Assembly: GCF_011602485.2 (NCBI RefSeq)
Contig: NZ_CP050022.2
Location: forward strand, 5,972,001 to 6,036,000
DNA from: Bradyrhizobium sp. 1(2017)
Lineage (GTDB): Bacteria; Pseudomonadota; Alphaproteobacteria; Rhizobiales; Xanthobacteraceae
Length of the DNA: 64,000 bases
Direction: 5' to 3'
In this document: positions 1-9,862 of the stretch, one piece after another
Layout: each line of letters begins with the position of its first letter
How positions within the stretch are numbered: position 1 is the first letter of the stretch
Notes under the pieces: generated by a model
Database searches by the model: none
Told to the model about the DNA's origin: nothing
Seen by the model: only the letters and a program-made list of their open reading frames with translations
Program-made: the position numbers and the translations under genes

Positions 1-341
1 GCACCACTGTAGACACTTGCGGGATCTGCGGTCTTCCGCTGCCGACGCGCGTGCGGCTATGTTTGACTTGAAAGATCCGCTTTGCCGCTTGATCAAGTGC
101 AGGAGGTTTTGGGCTTAGTGGCAGGGCTCGGGGAGCGCTCTCACCATCACTGGCGTGATGACGCAGACGTTGCAATCATGGATCCAACGATCCGAGCCCC
201 TTGGCCTCAGCGCAAACTATGCGCAATTCAATCCTCTTCTACGATGACGGCACATCATCGCGACAGCCCCGTCCCTGCGGCGCATGAAGGCGACACCGGC
301 CCTATGATGCTGGCGCGCCCTCCATCCGCCCAGTTCGTCAC

Positions 342-467
342 TTACTGCCTCGCGTCCCACATCAGCGAGACGTAGAGGTGGACCGCGGACAGAAGGACAG
401 CCGCGTACCCCGCCAAGAACAGCATTTGGGGCATCGCGCGGAGGATAGTTTCTTTGAAGTTGCCCAT
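342..467 (-). CDS. Small hypothetical single-pass membrane protein
   Basis: An ORF of 41 residues begins at an ATG preceded by a TGGAG ribosome-binding site about 5 bases upstream. An upstream in-frame start (to 533) lacks support. The protein has one hydrophobic stretch of about 20 residues (MLFLAGYAAVLLSAVHLYVS), then a short tail ending in WDARQ. I recognise no domain. The pattern resembles small membrane proteins common in Bradyrhizobium, but that is an impression. No clear operon partner is visible and it could be a chance ORF. Confidence 0.35.
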   Translation of the reverse strand: MGNFKETILRAMPQMLFLAGYAAVLLSAVHLYVSLMWDARQ

Positions 468-970
468 GTGGGCTCCACTGGGCGTGCGGGTGTTCGAATT
501 TGTTCGCAGAATGGAGAGTTTCGGTGCACTCATTGCCGACCTTGGAATGAAAGGCAGAGTTATAGCCTGTTAAAATGCAGCTATTCAGTATGGCAACATA
601 TGCGCTGACCAATGAGCGCATCGGCGTGGAAACCACCTTCGTCCACGAACGATTTAATTCGCAGTTTACGCTATTCGAGAAAACGGCATATATACCTTAA
701 GCTATAGCCCCCGCCTCGCACGATTTTACCTCGGTCATGACTTCGGGAACAACTCTGCGCGGCCTCGCGTCGGTTGCGGCTGTGCTTTTGAGGTCGATTC
801 GGCCAGACCGGCATTTTGCTCTTGAACGATAATACCCGACCGCCCTCTAGAGAGGCTTTAGTGGCTCCTGATCTGCATTTTCGTGCGCCAGCGGATCGAA
901 AGCGGTTCGCACCTCCGGGCCGTGCATTAGGACGCATTGGGCCGCCTAGGCTCCGCAATCGGATCACAAG
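468..970. other. Non-coding stretch, nothing recognised
   Basis: About 500 bases between two small minus-strand genes. Short ORFs cross it on both strands, but none has a convincing start, composition or family resemblance. The first 341 bases of the window are likewise without a supportable gene. Confidence 0.3.
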
Positions 971-1153
971 CTAATGGTCGCGGCTTGCCTTGAACCATTT
1001 CAACGGCAATCCGAGGAGATAGCCCCGCTTCTTCAATTCATCTTCGGTTCTATTCAAAGCCTGGGCGATTGACCTCGACGATGCTCGAGAATTGACCAGT
1101 TGTCGGAAAAGATCGTCTTCCCGGCTTGTCCAGCGGTTGGCGGTGACATTCAT
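971..1153 (-). CDS. Small SANT/Myb-like helix-turn-helix protein
   Basis: A 60-residue protein. I chose the ATG at 1153 because a purine-rich AGAGAGGA site lies about 6 bases upstream; the longer in-frame start at 1204 adds an unrelated basic leader. The sequence has the spaced tryptophan and acidic pattern of a SANT/Myb-like fold: RWTSREDDLFRQLV near the N terminus, then RSIAQALNRTEDELKKR and the ending LGLPLKWFKA. Proteins of this size and pattern are widespread and uncharacterised in Bradyrhizobium. DNA binding is inferred from the fold only. It stands alone, downstream of nothing obvious. Confidence 0.7.
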   Translation of the reverse strand: MNVTANRWTSREDDLFRQLVNSRASSRSIAQALNRTEDELKKRGYLLGLPLKWFKASRDH

Positions 1154-1485
1154 CTCGGATCCTCTCTTCACCTCAAGCGCTCGGGTAAACATCCCTGCCG
1201 CCAAGGGCTGCCCAGAGGGAGGCGGCGTCGTTCTCGCAGATCCCCTAAGCCTGCCTTTCTAGCACTAACGGAGGAGATACGATTTTACTTAATTTGACTG
1301 ATTAATATCAGACTTAATGGCCAGTCATGTGTCAGTGGATGTTCGAGGCTCGACGCTTCGGGCAGAGTTGCCAGCCGTGAGACCCGAACAGGAAGGTCTC
1401 GTAAGGGCCGCCGTGCTGCTGAACGATGCGCGCAGCAGCGGTCGACTCGCTTATGCAGATACGTCATTGCCAGCTGCTGCCCCCG
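1154..1485. other. Intergenic region with small inverted and direct repeats
   Basis: This gap lies between the SANT-like gene and the 3' end of the giant repeat protein gene, both on the minus strand. It holds an inverted repeat CTGAT-TAAT-ATCAG (1298-1311) flanked by two direct copies of ACTTAAT (1288-1294 and 1313-1319). The AT-rich block around 1280-1320 could be a promoter region for the small gene. No gene is supported here. Confidence 0.35.
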
Positions 1486-4400
1486 CTACCCAGTCAGTTG
1501 CGGACGGAACAGTACATCCACGCCGTAGCTCGTTGAGTTGTAAGTGTTGGACGGGAAGAGGCTGTTTGACCCGTATGCATATACTCCATTGCCTCCGCTC
1601 GAAGCTGAGGATGGTGCAGTCAGCGGTCCGTTGCTGATCGCCGAACTAAACAGGTTGGGATCGACGGAGTAATTTCCTGACGTGTGATACGATGCAACAT
1701 ACGTCGCCCCCGGCGTGAGGGTTACGGCCGTGGGGAAGTTGACTTGCTGCCAGCCGCTTGCCGTCTCATTGGTGAAGGTGGTTGTGGCCAGCAGGGTGCC
1801 GGTGCTGTTCCAGAGATTCGCGGTGTGAGTGCCGGTGTTCGACGGGCCCTTGTAGAAGCGCAATCCCGTGACATCGCCGGCGCTCGACGCCTGGAATTTG
1901 AACCCGAGCTCCACCGAGTTCGGATCATTGACCGATATCACGCTCGGCGTCGGATTGCTGCTGAACAGGCTGACAATGCTCCCGGATGCAGCATTGACGT
2001 TCAGAGAGGCGGACGCGCTTGCCGTCCCGCCTCGACCGTCAGAGATTGCATAAGTGAACGACGCCGGGCCTGTATATCCGGAGTTCGGTGTGAAAGTGAC
2101 GGTGCTGGTCTGCGCGTTGTAGCTCGCGGCGCCGCCGGTGCCGTTGCTCACGCCCGTGATGGTCAGGGCATCGCCGTCGGGATCGGTGTCGTTGGCCAGC
2201 AAGGCCGAAGCCGGGATCGAGATCGGAGAGTTTTGAGTAGCGCTGAACCCGGAATCATTCGCCGCGACCGGCGACCGGTTGACACCGCTGGTAGGACTAT
2301 ACACCACGTCCACCCAGTAATTGGTGGCCCCGAAGGTGCTGGTTGGGAACAGATTGCCGGTGCCGTAGGTATAGACGCCATTGTTGCCGGCGGGCGCTGT
2401 GAGCTGACCATTGACGCGCGGGGTATTAAAGTAGTTGCTCGTGGACGTGTAGTGCCCGTTGCTGTGGTAGCTTGCCACATAAGTCGTGCCGGCGGCGATC
2501 GAAACCGGATTGTTGAAGATGACGGTCTGCCACCCGCTGCTGGTTTCATTCATAAACGTAGCGGTCGCCAGCAGCGTGCCTGTGCTGCTCCATAACGAGC
2601 CCGTATGGGTGCCGGTGTCGCCCGTACCCTTGTAGTACTTGATACCGTTGATGGTGCCGGCCGCGGATGACGTGAACCGCACCCCGAGATTGACCTGGGC
2701 GGCGTCAGGATCCGAAAGAATGGCCGGCGTGTCGGAACTTGAGAACAGGCTCACCGCCGGCGTGGTCACTGTCAAGTTGGCCGTTGCTGTCGCAGTGCCG
2801 CCACGACCATCCGAGATGGTATAGCTAAAGGATGCGGCGCCGGTGTAGCCGGTGGTCGGCGTGAAGGTGACGCGACTGGTCTGGGCATTGAAGCTGACGG
2901 TGCCGTTGACACCGGCGCTCACGCCAGTGATCGTCAGCGGGTCGCCATTCGGATCGGTGTCGTTCGCAAGCAGGGCAGACGCGGCAATAGTCAAAGCCGT
3001 GTCCCGCGTGGTGCTGTAGCCGCTGTCGTTGTTAGCTACCGGCTGCTGGTTGGTTGCGGTATTCACCGTCAGGCTGACCGTGGCAGTTGCGGTTCCACCC
3101 TGTCCGTCGGCGATGGCATAGCTGAAGGAAGCCGCACCGGTGTAGCCCGTGTTCGGCGTGAACGTGACCGTATTGGTCTGGCTGTTGAAGCTGACCGTTC
3201 CGTTGACGGCGCCGCTCACGCCGGTGATTGTGAGAGTGCCGCCATTGGGATCGGAGTCGTTGGCGAGCAGCGCGCCACCTGCAATTGTCAGCGCGGCGTT
3301 CTGGGTAGTGGTGTAGCCGCTGTCGTTGTTGGCAACCGGCGGCTGGTTGCCGCCGCCGGACGGCGCGAACACAACATCGACCCAGTAGTTCGAGGAGTTA
3401 TAGGTGCTGGTCGGGAAGATGCTGGACGTGCTGGTGCCGCCATAGGAATAGACGCCGTTGCCGCCGGCGGTGGTGCCCGAAAGCGCGGTCAATGGGCCGT
3501 TGGTGACAGCCGTGCTGAAGTAGTTGTTGGTTGCCACATAGGCGCCGGTGGTGTGATACGAGGCGACATAGGTCGTGTTGGCGGCGATCGAAACCGCTGA
3601 CGGCAGGGTAACGGTCTGCCAACCGCTGGCTGACGTATTGGTGAAGGTGGCGGTAGCGAGGCGGGTGCCCGTCGACGTCCAGAGATCAAGGATGTCGGGG
3701 CCGGTGTCGCCAGCGCTGCGGTAGAATTTGAGAGCCGTGATCTGGCCGGCGACCGAGGACGTGAACTTCATCCCGACCCCAAGTTGGGATCCGTCATTGA
3801 GGTTGGTCTGCGCTGGTGTATTTGACGCGCTGAACAGGCTGAAGGGACCCGCTCCGAGCGGTGCCACCGTGAGGCTGACATTGGCCGTGGCCGTGCCGCC
3901 GCGCCCGTCGGAGATCGTGTAGCTGAAGCTAGCCGGGCCGGTATAGCCGGCGTTGGGCGTGAAAGTGATGGTGTTGTTCTGCGGGTTGGGTTGAGTATTG
4001 AGGGCGACCGTGCCGTTCGTCGCTGCGCTCACTCCGGTTATGGTCAGCAGATCTCCATCGGGGTCACTGTCGTTAGCGATCAGCGACGCCGCCGTGATCG
4101 TCGCGGGTGTATTCTGTATCACGGTGGAGGTATCGTTCGCAGCCACCGGCTTTGTATTGGTAGTGGAAGGGTTGAACATGACGTCAACCCAGAAATTTGT
4201 CGATTGGAACGTGCTGGTCGGGAACGCCGTATTGTTGCTGTAGGTATAGACGCCATTACCATTGGCGAGGGCGGTCAGCGGACCGCTGGTCACATTGCTC
4301 GTGAAGTAGTTCACGCTGGAGGAGTAGTGACCCACATTCGTATGATAGGATGCGACGTAGGTGGCGCCTACGGTGAGCGGGACCGGGTTGGAGAAGGTCA

Positions 4401-7161
4401 CACTTTGCCAACCGCCTACCGTTTCATTTGTAAAGGTGGCGGTTGCCAACAAGGTGCCGGTGCTGGTCCAGAGCTCACCGGTGTGGGTGCCTGTATCCTG
4501 GCTGCTCTTGTAGAAACGAATCCCGCTTACGGTGCCGGCGGTCGACGTTTGGAACCTCACACCGAGTTCGACGGCGCTTGCATCGGTGGTGTTGACTGTG
4601 GCGGGAGTTGCCGAGCCCGGAAAGAGCGAGACGTAAGTCGGCGCGGTAACTGTCACCGTGCGACCTGCCGAAGGCGCTTCCAGATTGATGCTGTCGTCCA
4701 CTGCGCGTGATTTGATGTTGTAAGTCCCGGCAACCTGCGGCGACCAGGTATAAGTCCACGTCTCGTCACCGATCGCGTTTTGCCAACTCAGTCCGCCATC
4801 GGTCGAAACTTCCACGCCAGCGATCACGCCGCCGCCGACATCCGCTGCCGTGCCGGAAATCGTGACCGAGGTTCCGACACTGAAACTTGCCAGTGCGTTG
4901 ATGGCGGAGGTCGGAGCCGTCGAGTCCGTCGAGGCGGTACCCGCGATCATCCCCGGCTGTAGCGTGCCTGGCTGAATCCCCATCTCGGCGAGCAGGTTGA
5001 TCATCGCCTGTTGCACGCGCGGATCGGTTGGCGTCGGTGCCAGATCGTGATTGTCGCTCAGGCCCCACGACCAATAGACTGTGCCGGCGCCGAAGACCAA
5101 TGCGCCGCTCGGAGCGCGGTAGAGCGTCAGGTTGTGGGTTGAGACGCCAGGTCCTGTCGTGTTGCCATAGTCAAGCAGATAGGTATTGACCGGAATGGTT
5201 GTCGAGGAGAGCCGGACCAGGCCGGCTGGATCGAATCCGTTGTCAGGCGCCTCGTCCCACTCATAGCCGAGATAGTTCTTGGTCAGCGTGGCTGTTTGCC
5301 CGGGCTGAAGATTGGCGACGCTGGTGTTGCGCCAGAATCGCAGATTGGCGTCATCATAGGGAATTGTGATTGATTGCAGCCCGCTGCCTTGGCCGACATC
5401 ATCGACCTGGAACATCTGCCCAATCAGGGCATTTTCAGGGATTCCCCCGCCGACCGCCGGCGGGCTGAGGCGTGGATCACGGAACGTCCCGGTCCACTGG
5501 TCGCTCGGATCAATCGAGGCACCTGGTGACCAGGTCTCCTTATAGGAGATCAAGGTGCGGTAGGCGGCGGCGTCGCTGCTGATGCTGTTGCCCCAGCGCG
5601 TGCGCCAATACATCTCGTTGCCGCTCCAGAACGCGAGATTCACGCCGGCATCGCGGGCCGCCTGGACATTGGCGCGTTGTTGCCCCGACCAATATTCGTC
5701 GTGACCAACGTCGAGGTAGAGCTGGTGGTTGAGGAGGAGACTGCCGTAACGGTCTGCATCGACTCCCGACATGTAGGAGACGTCGTAACCATTCTGCTCC
5801 AGCCAGTAGATCGCAGAATATTCGGCGCCGAACAAATAGTCCTGCGGACCGGCATAGGTCCCGACGTTGCCGCGGGTGGCGATCGGCCGGTTGTAGCTCA
5901 CCGCATAGGCGCGTCCCGCGCCTTGACCGGTCGCGGGACCGTTGCCGCCATAGAAATTGGCGCCGCCCCAGCCGTTATAGGCCTGCCAGGTTGTGTCCGA
6001 GGTCTGGAAGATCACATCGCTGGTGCTGCTGTCGTCTCGAACGATGAAGGGGATGTGATTGGCGCCGGCAGTTCCATCCTGGCGCACAAGCTTTGCGATA
6101 TAAACGCCGGACACGGCATCGGCCGGAATATCCCAGGAAGCTGAGACGGACCAATTGCCGGCATCGACCAGGCCGGTCGCCGCGTCGCGCAGCGCTGTAG
6201 GCTGGTTCTGCACGCCCGTGTGCTGGATGGTGGTGACCTTTCGCGCTCCCATGCCGCCATAGTAGCCGAGGCGGTAGATGTCGATCCGGTAGTTCGATGA
6301 ATTCGTATTGATCTTGAAGTCGACCCGATTGCCCCGATTGACGCTGATGTCGGTGGCGAAACCCTCGATGTTCGAACTACCCGCGCCAACGATATCCCAT
6401 TCGCTCTGCGGGTTTCCCGGCTTCTGGTTCTCGAGAACGACTGGATTTGTAGAAGTCGCTGCGGCCGCGAGAAGGCTGGTCGACTCCGTCGTGGCGGCCT
6501 GCCGGCCGGCTGGGGGAGCAATTGCACTCGTCACCGAGCCGGACAGAATTCCGATTTGACCCGTCGGCGTCCCGTTACCAATCTCTCCTCCGCCCGGCAG
6601 GACGTTCCAGTTGGTAAGCGGCGCAACGTGCTGCAGTGACATGTCGTCACTGGTGGAGGTTCCCATGATCCCGGCCTGGCCGGTCAGCACGAAATCCGCT
6701 CCGCCGGAAACTCGCGTACCCTGCAATTGCCCGCTGTGGGCTGCACTTTGATCAAGCAATCGCGTTGGGGCAATGAAATAGCCGCAACCACAAACCTGCG
6801 CGGCCGCTGGAATTGTAGACGATCCGACAATACTCGGGGCCAAGGCCGCCGAGGGGATTCGACCAAGGATGACGACGGGATTTGAAGCCGTTTGGTCGGC
6901 TGCCGCAGAGGTTGGCGTTCGCAATCCTGCGGTCACGCCGGCGAATTGGGCGCTCAAAGCCATGCTGGATGAAGATAGCGCGGCGGCATCTGAGGCGCGC
7001 AGGCCCGCTTCCAGCGGATTTGGCGCGGGGTGCGGTGAGAGCCGCTCGTCCTCGGCCTCTGGTTCAGACGCCCAGATGGTCCTCCGGTGCGGGGTCCGCG
7101 GCCACGTCCTCAATCCGAGAGCTAACTGGCTCAAGCCAGACTTTTCGTACAAGGACCTCAT
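1486..7161 (-). CDS. Giant DUF4082 / cadherin-like repeat protein with dimethylformamidase-beta-like domain
   Basis: A 1891-residue protein; the ATG at 7161 follows a GCGAGGA site. Approximate order: an Ala/Ser-rich N-terminal region without an obvious Sec signal (1-245); a domain like the large subunit of N,N-dimethylformamidase (about 245-735, with YRLGYYGGMGARKV, GHDEYWSGQQR and FWSGNEMYWRTRW); an Ig-like domain (about 745-840); then DUF4082 at about 843-1003, 1103-1266, 1468-1623 and 1726-1890, interleaved with four cadherin-like ANDSDPDGD repeats at about 1003-1100, 1270-1366, 1367-1465 and 1627-1723. The repeats point to a calcium-binding extracellular or surface protein. Without a Sec signal, type I secretion is a guess, and no transporter lies beside it. 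Enzymatic activity of the first domain is unproven. Confidence 0.85.
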   Translation of the reverse strand: MRSLYEKSGLSQLALGLRTWPRTPHRRTIWASEPEAEDERLSPHPAPNPLEAGLRASDAAALSSSSMALSAQFAGVTAGLRTPTSAAADQTASNPVVILGRIPSAALAPSIVGSSTIPAAAQVCGCGYFIAPTRLLDQSAAHSGQLQGTRVSGGADFVLTGQAGIMGTSTSDDMSLQHVAPLTNWNVLPGGGEIGNGTPTGQIGILSGSVTSAIAPPAGRQAATTESTSLLAAAATSTNPVVLENQKPGNPQSEWDIVGAGSSNIEGFATDISVNRGNRVDFKINTNSSNYRIDIYRLGYYGGMGARKVTTIQHTGVQNQPTALRDAATGLVDAGNWSVSASWDIPADAVSGVYIAKLVRQDGTAGANHIPFIVRDDSSTSDVIFQTSDTTWQAYNGWGGANFYGGNGPATGQGAGRAYAVSYNRPIATRGNVGTYAGPQDYLFGAEYSAIYWLEQNGYDVSYMSGVDADRYGSLLLNHQLYLDVGHDEYWSGQQRANVQAARDAGVNLAFWSGNEMYWRTRWGNSISSDAAAYRTLISYKETWSPGASIDPSDQWTGTFRDPRLSPPAVGGGIPENALIGQMFQVDDVGQGSGLQSITIPYDDANLRFWRNTSVANLQPGQTATLTKNYLGYEWDEAPDNGFDPAGLVRLSSTTIPVNTYLLDYGNTTGPGVSTHNLTLYRAPSGALVFGAGTVYWSWGLSDNHDLAPTPTDPRVQQAMINLLAEMGIQPGTLQPGMIAGTASTDSTAPTSAINALASFSVGTSVTISGTAADVGGGVIAGVEVSTDGGLSWQNAIGDETWTYTWSPQVAGTYNIKSRAVDDSINLEAPSAGRTVTVTAPTYVSLFPGSATPATVNTTDASAVELGVRFQTSTAGTVSGIRFYKSSQDTGTHTGELWTSTGTLLATATFTNETVGGWQSVTFSNPVPLTVGATYVASYHTNVGHYSSSVNYFTSNVTSGPLTALANGNGVYTYSNNTAFPTSTFQSTNFWVDVMFNPSTTNTKPVAANDTSTVIQNTPATITAASLIANDSDPDGDLLTITGVSAATNGTVALNTQPNPQNNTITFTPNAGYTGPASFSYTISDGRGGTATANVSLTVAPLGAGPFSLFSASNTPAQTNLNDGSQLGVGMKFTSSVAGQITALKFYRSAGDTGPDILDLWTSTGTRLATATFTNTSASGWQTVTLPSAVSIAANTTYVASYHTTGAYVATNNYFSTAVTNGPLTALSGTTAGGNGVYSYGGTSTSSIFPTSTYNSSNYWVDVVFAPSGGGNQPPVANNDSGYTTTQNAALTIAGGALLANDSDPNGGTLTITGVSGAVNGTVSFNSQTNTVTFTPNTGYTGAASFSYAIADGQGGTATATVSLTVNTATNQQPVANNDSGYSTTRDTALTIAASALLANDTDPNGDPLTITGVSAGVNGTVSFNAQTSRVTFTPTTGYTGAASFSYTISDGRGGTATATANLTVTTPAVSLFSSSDTPAILSDPDAAQVNLGVRFTSSAAGTINGIKYYKGTGDTGTHTGSLWSSTGTLLATATFMNETSSGWQTVIFNNPVSIAAGTTYVASYHSNGHYTSTSNYFNTPRVNGQLTAPAGNNGVYTYGTGNLFPTSTFGATNYWVDVVYSPTSGVNRSPVAANDSGFSATQNSPISIPASALLANDTDPDGDALTITGVSNGTGGAASYNAQTSTVTFTPNSGYTGPASFTYAISDGRGGTASASASLNVNAASGSIVSLFSSNPTPSVISVNDPNSVELGFKFQASSAGDVTGLRFYKGPSNTGTHTANLWNSTGTLLATTTFTNETASGWQQVNFPTAVTLTPGATYVASYHTSGNYSVDPNLFSSAISNGPLTAPSSASSGGNGVYAYGSNSLFPSNTYNSTSYGVDVLFRPQLTG

Positions 7162-7427
7162 GACATCCTCGCGATAGATGGGGAAATGTGAATGACAGAT
7201 TCTGATGGCCGTCGTCTGGACGGCGGCGTGGACGCCGAAGCGTCATCTCAAATGTTCGCGAACGAGCCAATTTTGGACTGACAGGCGGGGCTCTGAACCA
7301 GGAGGCGAGCGCGAAGCCGCACTGTTCGATCTGCCGTTTGGCTGTGATTGCACCGTTGCTCGTAGTGGTTGCTATAACCATGATCGCCAAAGATTCAATC
7401 GAGCCAAATTAAGCCGAATTAAAGTGG

Positions 7428-7455
7428 ATATATTAATATATTAAATATTTAATAT
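7428..7455. promoter_or_regulatory. Overlapping AT palindromes upstream of the giant repeat gene
   Basis: In the gap between the COG0523 gene and the giant repeat gene there are two overlapping perfect palindromes: ATATATTAATATAT (7428-7441) and ATATTAAATATTTAATAT (7438-7455). They lie about 270-290 bases upstream of the giant gene's start, in an AT-rich patch of otherwise GC-rich DNA. They could form an operator or a site for a nucleoid protein. Function is inferred only. The rest of 7162-7516 holds no gene. Confidence 0.35.
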
Positions 7456-7516
7456 CAAGATTTTTCACATCACATGATCGCCATCGAGAGCTTAGACGTA
7501 GCGCCCCGGGCGCCGT

Positions 7517-8746
7517 CTAGCTTGCGTGATCAGGATAATGCCAAGGCGGAAAGGGATCGCTGAGATTGCACCAGCTCTGGGGGTCGAACCCATTCTCCGA
7601 ATCGGCAAGGCAGGCATCAAGCGAGGCTCGAATGTACGCTTCGTCCATGCCTGAACCGATGAACACAAGCTCCTGGCGGCGATCGCCCCACGTGCTGTCC
7701 CATTGGTCATCGAGATGTTGTTGGACCTCGGGATGGCTCGGCCACGTCGACTTCGGGACCGTTGCCCACCAATATCCCATGGGCTCGCATCGGCGTTGCA
7801 TCCCCGCGACGGAGAGGACACCCACCCAATCCGGACGGGTCGCAAGCCAGAAATGTCCCTTGGCGCGTATCACGCCCGGCCAGGGTTTATTGAGAAAGGA
7901 CAACAGGCCGAGGGGATCGAACGGACGTCTTTCCGAGTAGACGAAACTTGATATGCCGTATTCCTCGGTTTCCGGAACATGGGAAGCGGGATTGTATAAC
8001 TCCTTGTTCCAGAGAGGATGAGTCGCAGCCTTCGCTTCATCGAAGAGGCCGGTGTCGAGGACTGCGCGGAGCGGAACGTCGCCAAAGTCGGTCTCGATTT
8101 GGCGCGCTCGTGGATTGAGCGCGGCAACGACCTTGCGAACCTCCGCACGCGTCGCCTCAGTGGTTTCCGACACCTTGTTGATCACAACCACGTCCGCAAA
8201 TTCGATCTGCTCGACGAGGAGATCAACGAGCGTGCGTCCATCGGACGCATCGCGTGACTCGCCGTGATCGCGCAGCAGATCGCGGCTGTTGTAATTGGCG
8301 AGCAGGTTCAAGGCGTCCACGACGGTAACCATTGTGTCGAGCTTCGCAAGATCGGAGAGCGAGACACCGGCTTCGTCGCGAAAGGAGAAAGTTGCTGCGA
8401 CAGGAAGAGGTTCAGAAATTCCGGTACCTTCAATCAGGAGGTAGTCGAAGCGTCGCTCTTCGGCTAGTCGCCTGACCTCCACCAGGAGATCGCCGCGCAG
8501 CGTGCAGCAAATGCAACCATTGCTGAGTTGTACGAGCGCTTCGGTTGTATGCGACAGATTGGCGCCACCGTTTCGAACCAGATCTGCGTCGATATTCAAC
8601 GCACTCATGTCATTGACGATGACGGCAACCCGGAGGCCCTCGCGATTCCTCAGCACCTGGTTGAGCAATGTCGTCTTCCCCGAACCCAAAAATCCACTGA
8701 GCACGGTGACTGGTAACCGATTGGCGGCGCTTGCTGCCTCTTTCAT
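7517..8746 (-). CDS. COG0523 (CobW/P47K) family GTP-binding metallochaperone
   Basis: A 409-residue G3E-family GTPase. The start at 8746 has an AGGAG site upstream; a longer ORF to 8857 would add an unlikely Cys/Arg-rich leader. The Walker A motif [11 protein letters not shown] lies near residue 12, the metal-binding CxCC motif of the family is seen as CICC at about residue 80, and [11 protein letters not shown] follows. The C-terminal CobW domain spans about 270-400. Members insert or traffic zinc, cobalt or other metals and are often induced by zinc shortage. I could not find a clear Zur palindrome in the AT-rich upstream region. It precedes the giant repeat gene by 355 bases on the same strand, so they are probably separate units. 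Confidence 0.88.
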   Translation of the reverse strand: MKEAASAANRLPVTVLSGFLGSGKTTLLNQVLRNREGLRVAVIVNDMSALNIDADLVRNGGANLSHTTEALVQLSNGCICCTLRGDLLVEVRRLAEERRFDYLLIEGTGISEPLPVAATFSFRDEAGVSLSDLAKLDTMVTVVDALNLLANYNSRDLLRDHGESRDASDGRTLVDLLVEQIEFADVVVINKVSETTEATRAEVRKVVAALNPRARQIETDFGDVPLRAVLDTGLFDEAKAATHPLWNKELYNPASHVPETEEYGISSFVYSERRPFDPLGLLSFLNKPWPGVIRAKGHFWLATRPDWVGVLSVAGMQRRCEPMGYWWATVPKSTWPSHPEVQQHLDDQWDSTWGDRRQELVFIGSGMDEAYIRASLDACLADSENGFDPQSWCNLSDPFPPWHYPDHAS

Positions 8747-9031
8747 GAGTCTCCTGGCCGATAACCTGCGGACTGAACAACATTGACGGAGGCAGGTTGT
8801 GGTGCAGAAGGTCGCATCGCTCCATTTTGACCCGTCCGCCCCTCTCAGCCTCCGCAAATTAAATAATTCCGGCCTTTATATTATTATTGAAATCCGCCAA
8901 TTAAATCAAGGAGGGCGGTCATCGGTCGAAAAAGGGCATCCCTCGTCCGCTGCAAGGCGGGGCGTAGAGGTCGATAGAAAGTCGAAAGATTGATCCCTCC
9001 AGTCTCGACTGCGCTAATTCCGCCGAACGTT

Positions 9032-9841
9032 CTAGGAATGAGCCGTGCCGGACGGCCCGACGTCGAGACGAACGGCGACACCGGCCAGGTCGGGGCTCGG
9101 CGGCGGATAGAACTCCATAACTCGCGGATCGTGGCCGGGAACGATGTGGTCCGCATCAATCGCCGCTGCCCGGAGCTTGTCAAACCCCACCAGCATGTCA
9201 CCGACATGAAACGCCGTCGTGAACGGGCGCTCGCTGATCATGTTCTCGTAGAAGTGACTGACGTCGGAGGCGAGCACGACCGGGCCGCGGCGCGTGTTGA
9301 CGCGGACGAATTGAAGGCCGGCGGAATGCCCGCCGGCGGCATGGACCGTCAGTCCGGGCGCGATCTCGGCGTCGCCGTCGTAGAACAGCACTCGCCGCGC
9401 ATAGTTCAGTCGCACGATTCCGCAAACATCCTCGACCTCGAAGGAGTGCGACAGCCTCGGATAGTGCATGTATCGTCCGGTGGCGTAAGCGAGCTCCCGC
9501 TCCTGCAGATGAAACCGCGCATTCGGAAACCGATCGAAATTGCCGGCGTGGTCATAGTGCAGATGCGTGAGGATCACGTCCTTGATGTCGGCGACATCGA
9601 CGTCCAATGCGCAAAGGGTCTCAACCGGGCAGCGCAGGAAGGTCCGCCTGCGCTGCCTTGCGATTTCGGCGTTGAACCCGGTGTCGATCACGAAGGTGCG
9701 CCCGCCTCCTCTTGCCAGCCACACGAAGTAGTCCATCGGCATCGGTCCGTCATGCGGATCGCCGCCGATGAAGTGCTCGCTGCGTTGCGCATCGCGCGTT
9801 GCGTAGCGGATCGCGAAGAGCTCGTATTCCGGGTCAGCCAT
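9032..9841 (-). CDS. Metallo-beta-lactamase-fold hydrolase, N-acyl-homoserine-lactonase-like
   Basis: A 269-residue protein. The ATG at 9841 follows GGAAG; the in-frame TTG at 9853 is less likely. The zinc-binding motif HLHYDHAGN (HxHxDH) lies near residue 105. Later metal ligands are plausible in GGHSAGLQ, SDVSHFYEN and VPGHDP. Overall arrangement and length match the AHL-lactonase branch, which opens lactone rings with two zinc ions. It is the third gene of an MmgE/PrpD - CMD - hydrolase operon, 21 bases after the CMD gene. That context favours opening a catabolic lactone intermediate over quorum quenching, though this is inference. Confidence 0.82.
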   Translation of the reverse strand: MADPEYELFAIRYATRDAQRSEHFIGGDPHDGPMPMDYFVWLARGGGRTFVIDTGFNAEIARQRRRTFLRCPVETLCALDVDVADIKDVILTHLHYDHAGNFDRFPNARFHLQERELAYATGRYMHYPRLSHSFEVEDVCGIVRLNYARRVLFYDGDAEIAPGLTVHAAGGHSAGLQFVRVNTRRGPVVLASDVSHFYENMISERPFTTAFHVGDMLVGFDKLRAAAIDADHIVPGHDPRVMEFYPPPSPDLAGVAVRLDVGPSGTAHS

Positions 9842-9862
9842 GAGGTCTTCCAACCAATCAGC

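Noticed and set aside
217..636. Minus-strand ORF of 139 codons near the window start
   Set aside because: It overlaps a better small membrane-protein ORF, has no ribosome site and no recognisable pattern.
1490..4650. Spaced DNA repeats that might suggest a CRISPR array or tandem satellite
   Set aside because: They are in-frame repeats of DUF4082 and cadherin-like domains, about 300-480 bases each and diverged, not short identical repeats with spacers.
8747..9031. Zur box expected upstream of the COG0523 gene
   Set aside because: The region is AT-rich but I found no palindrome resembling the alphaproteobacterial Zur site.
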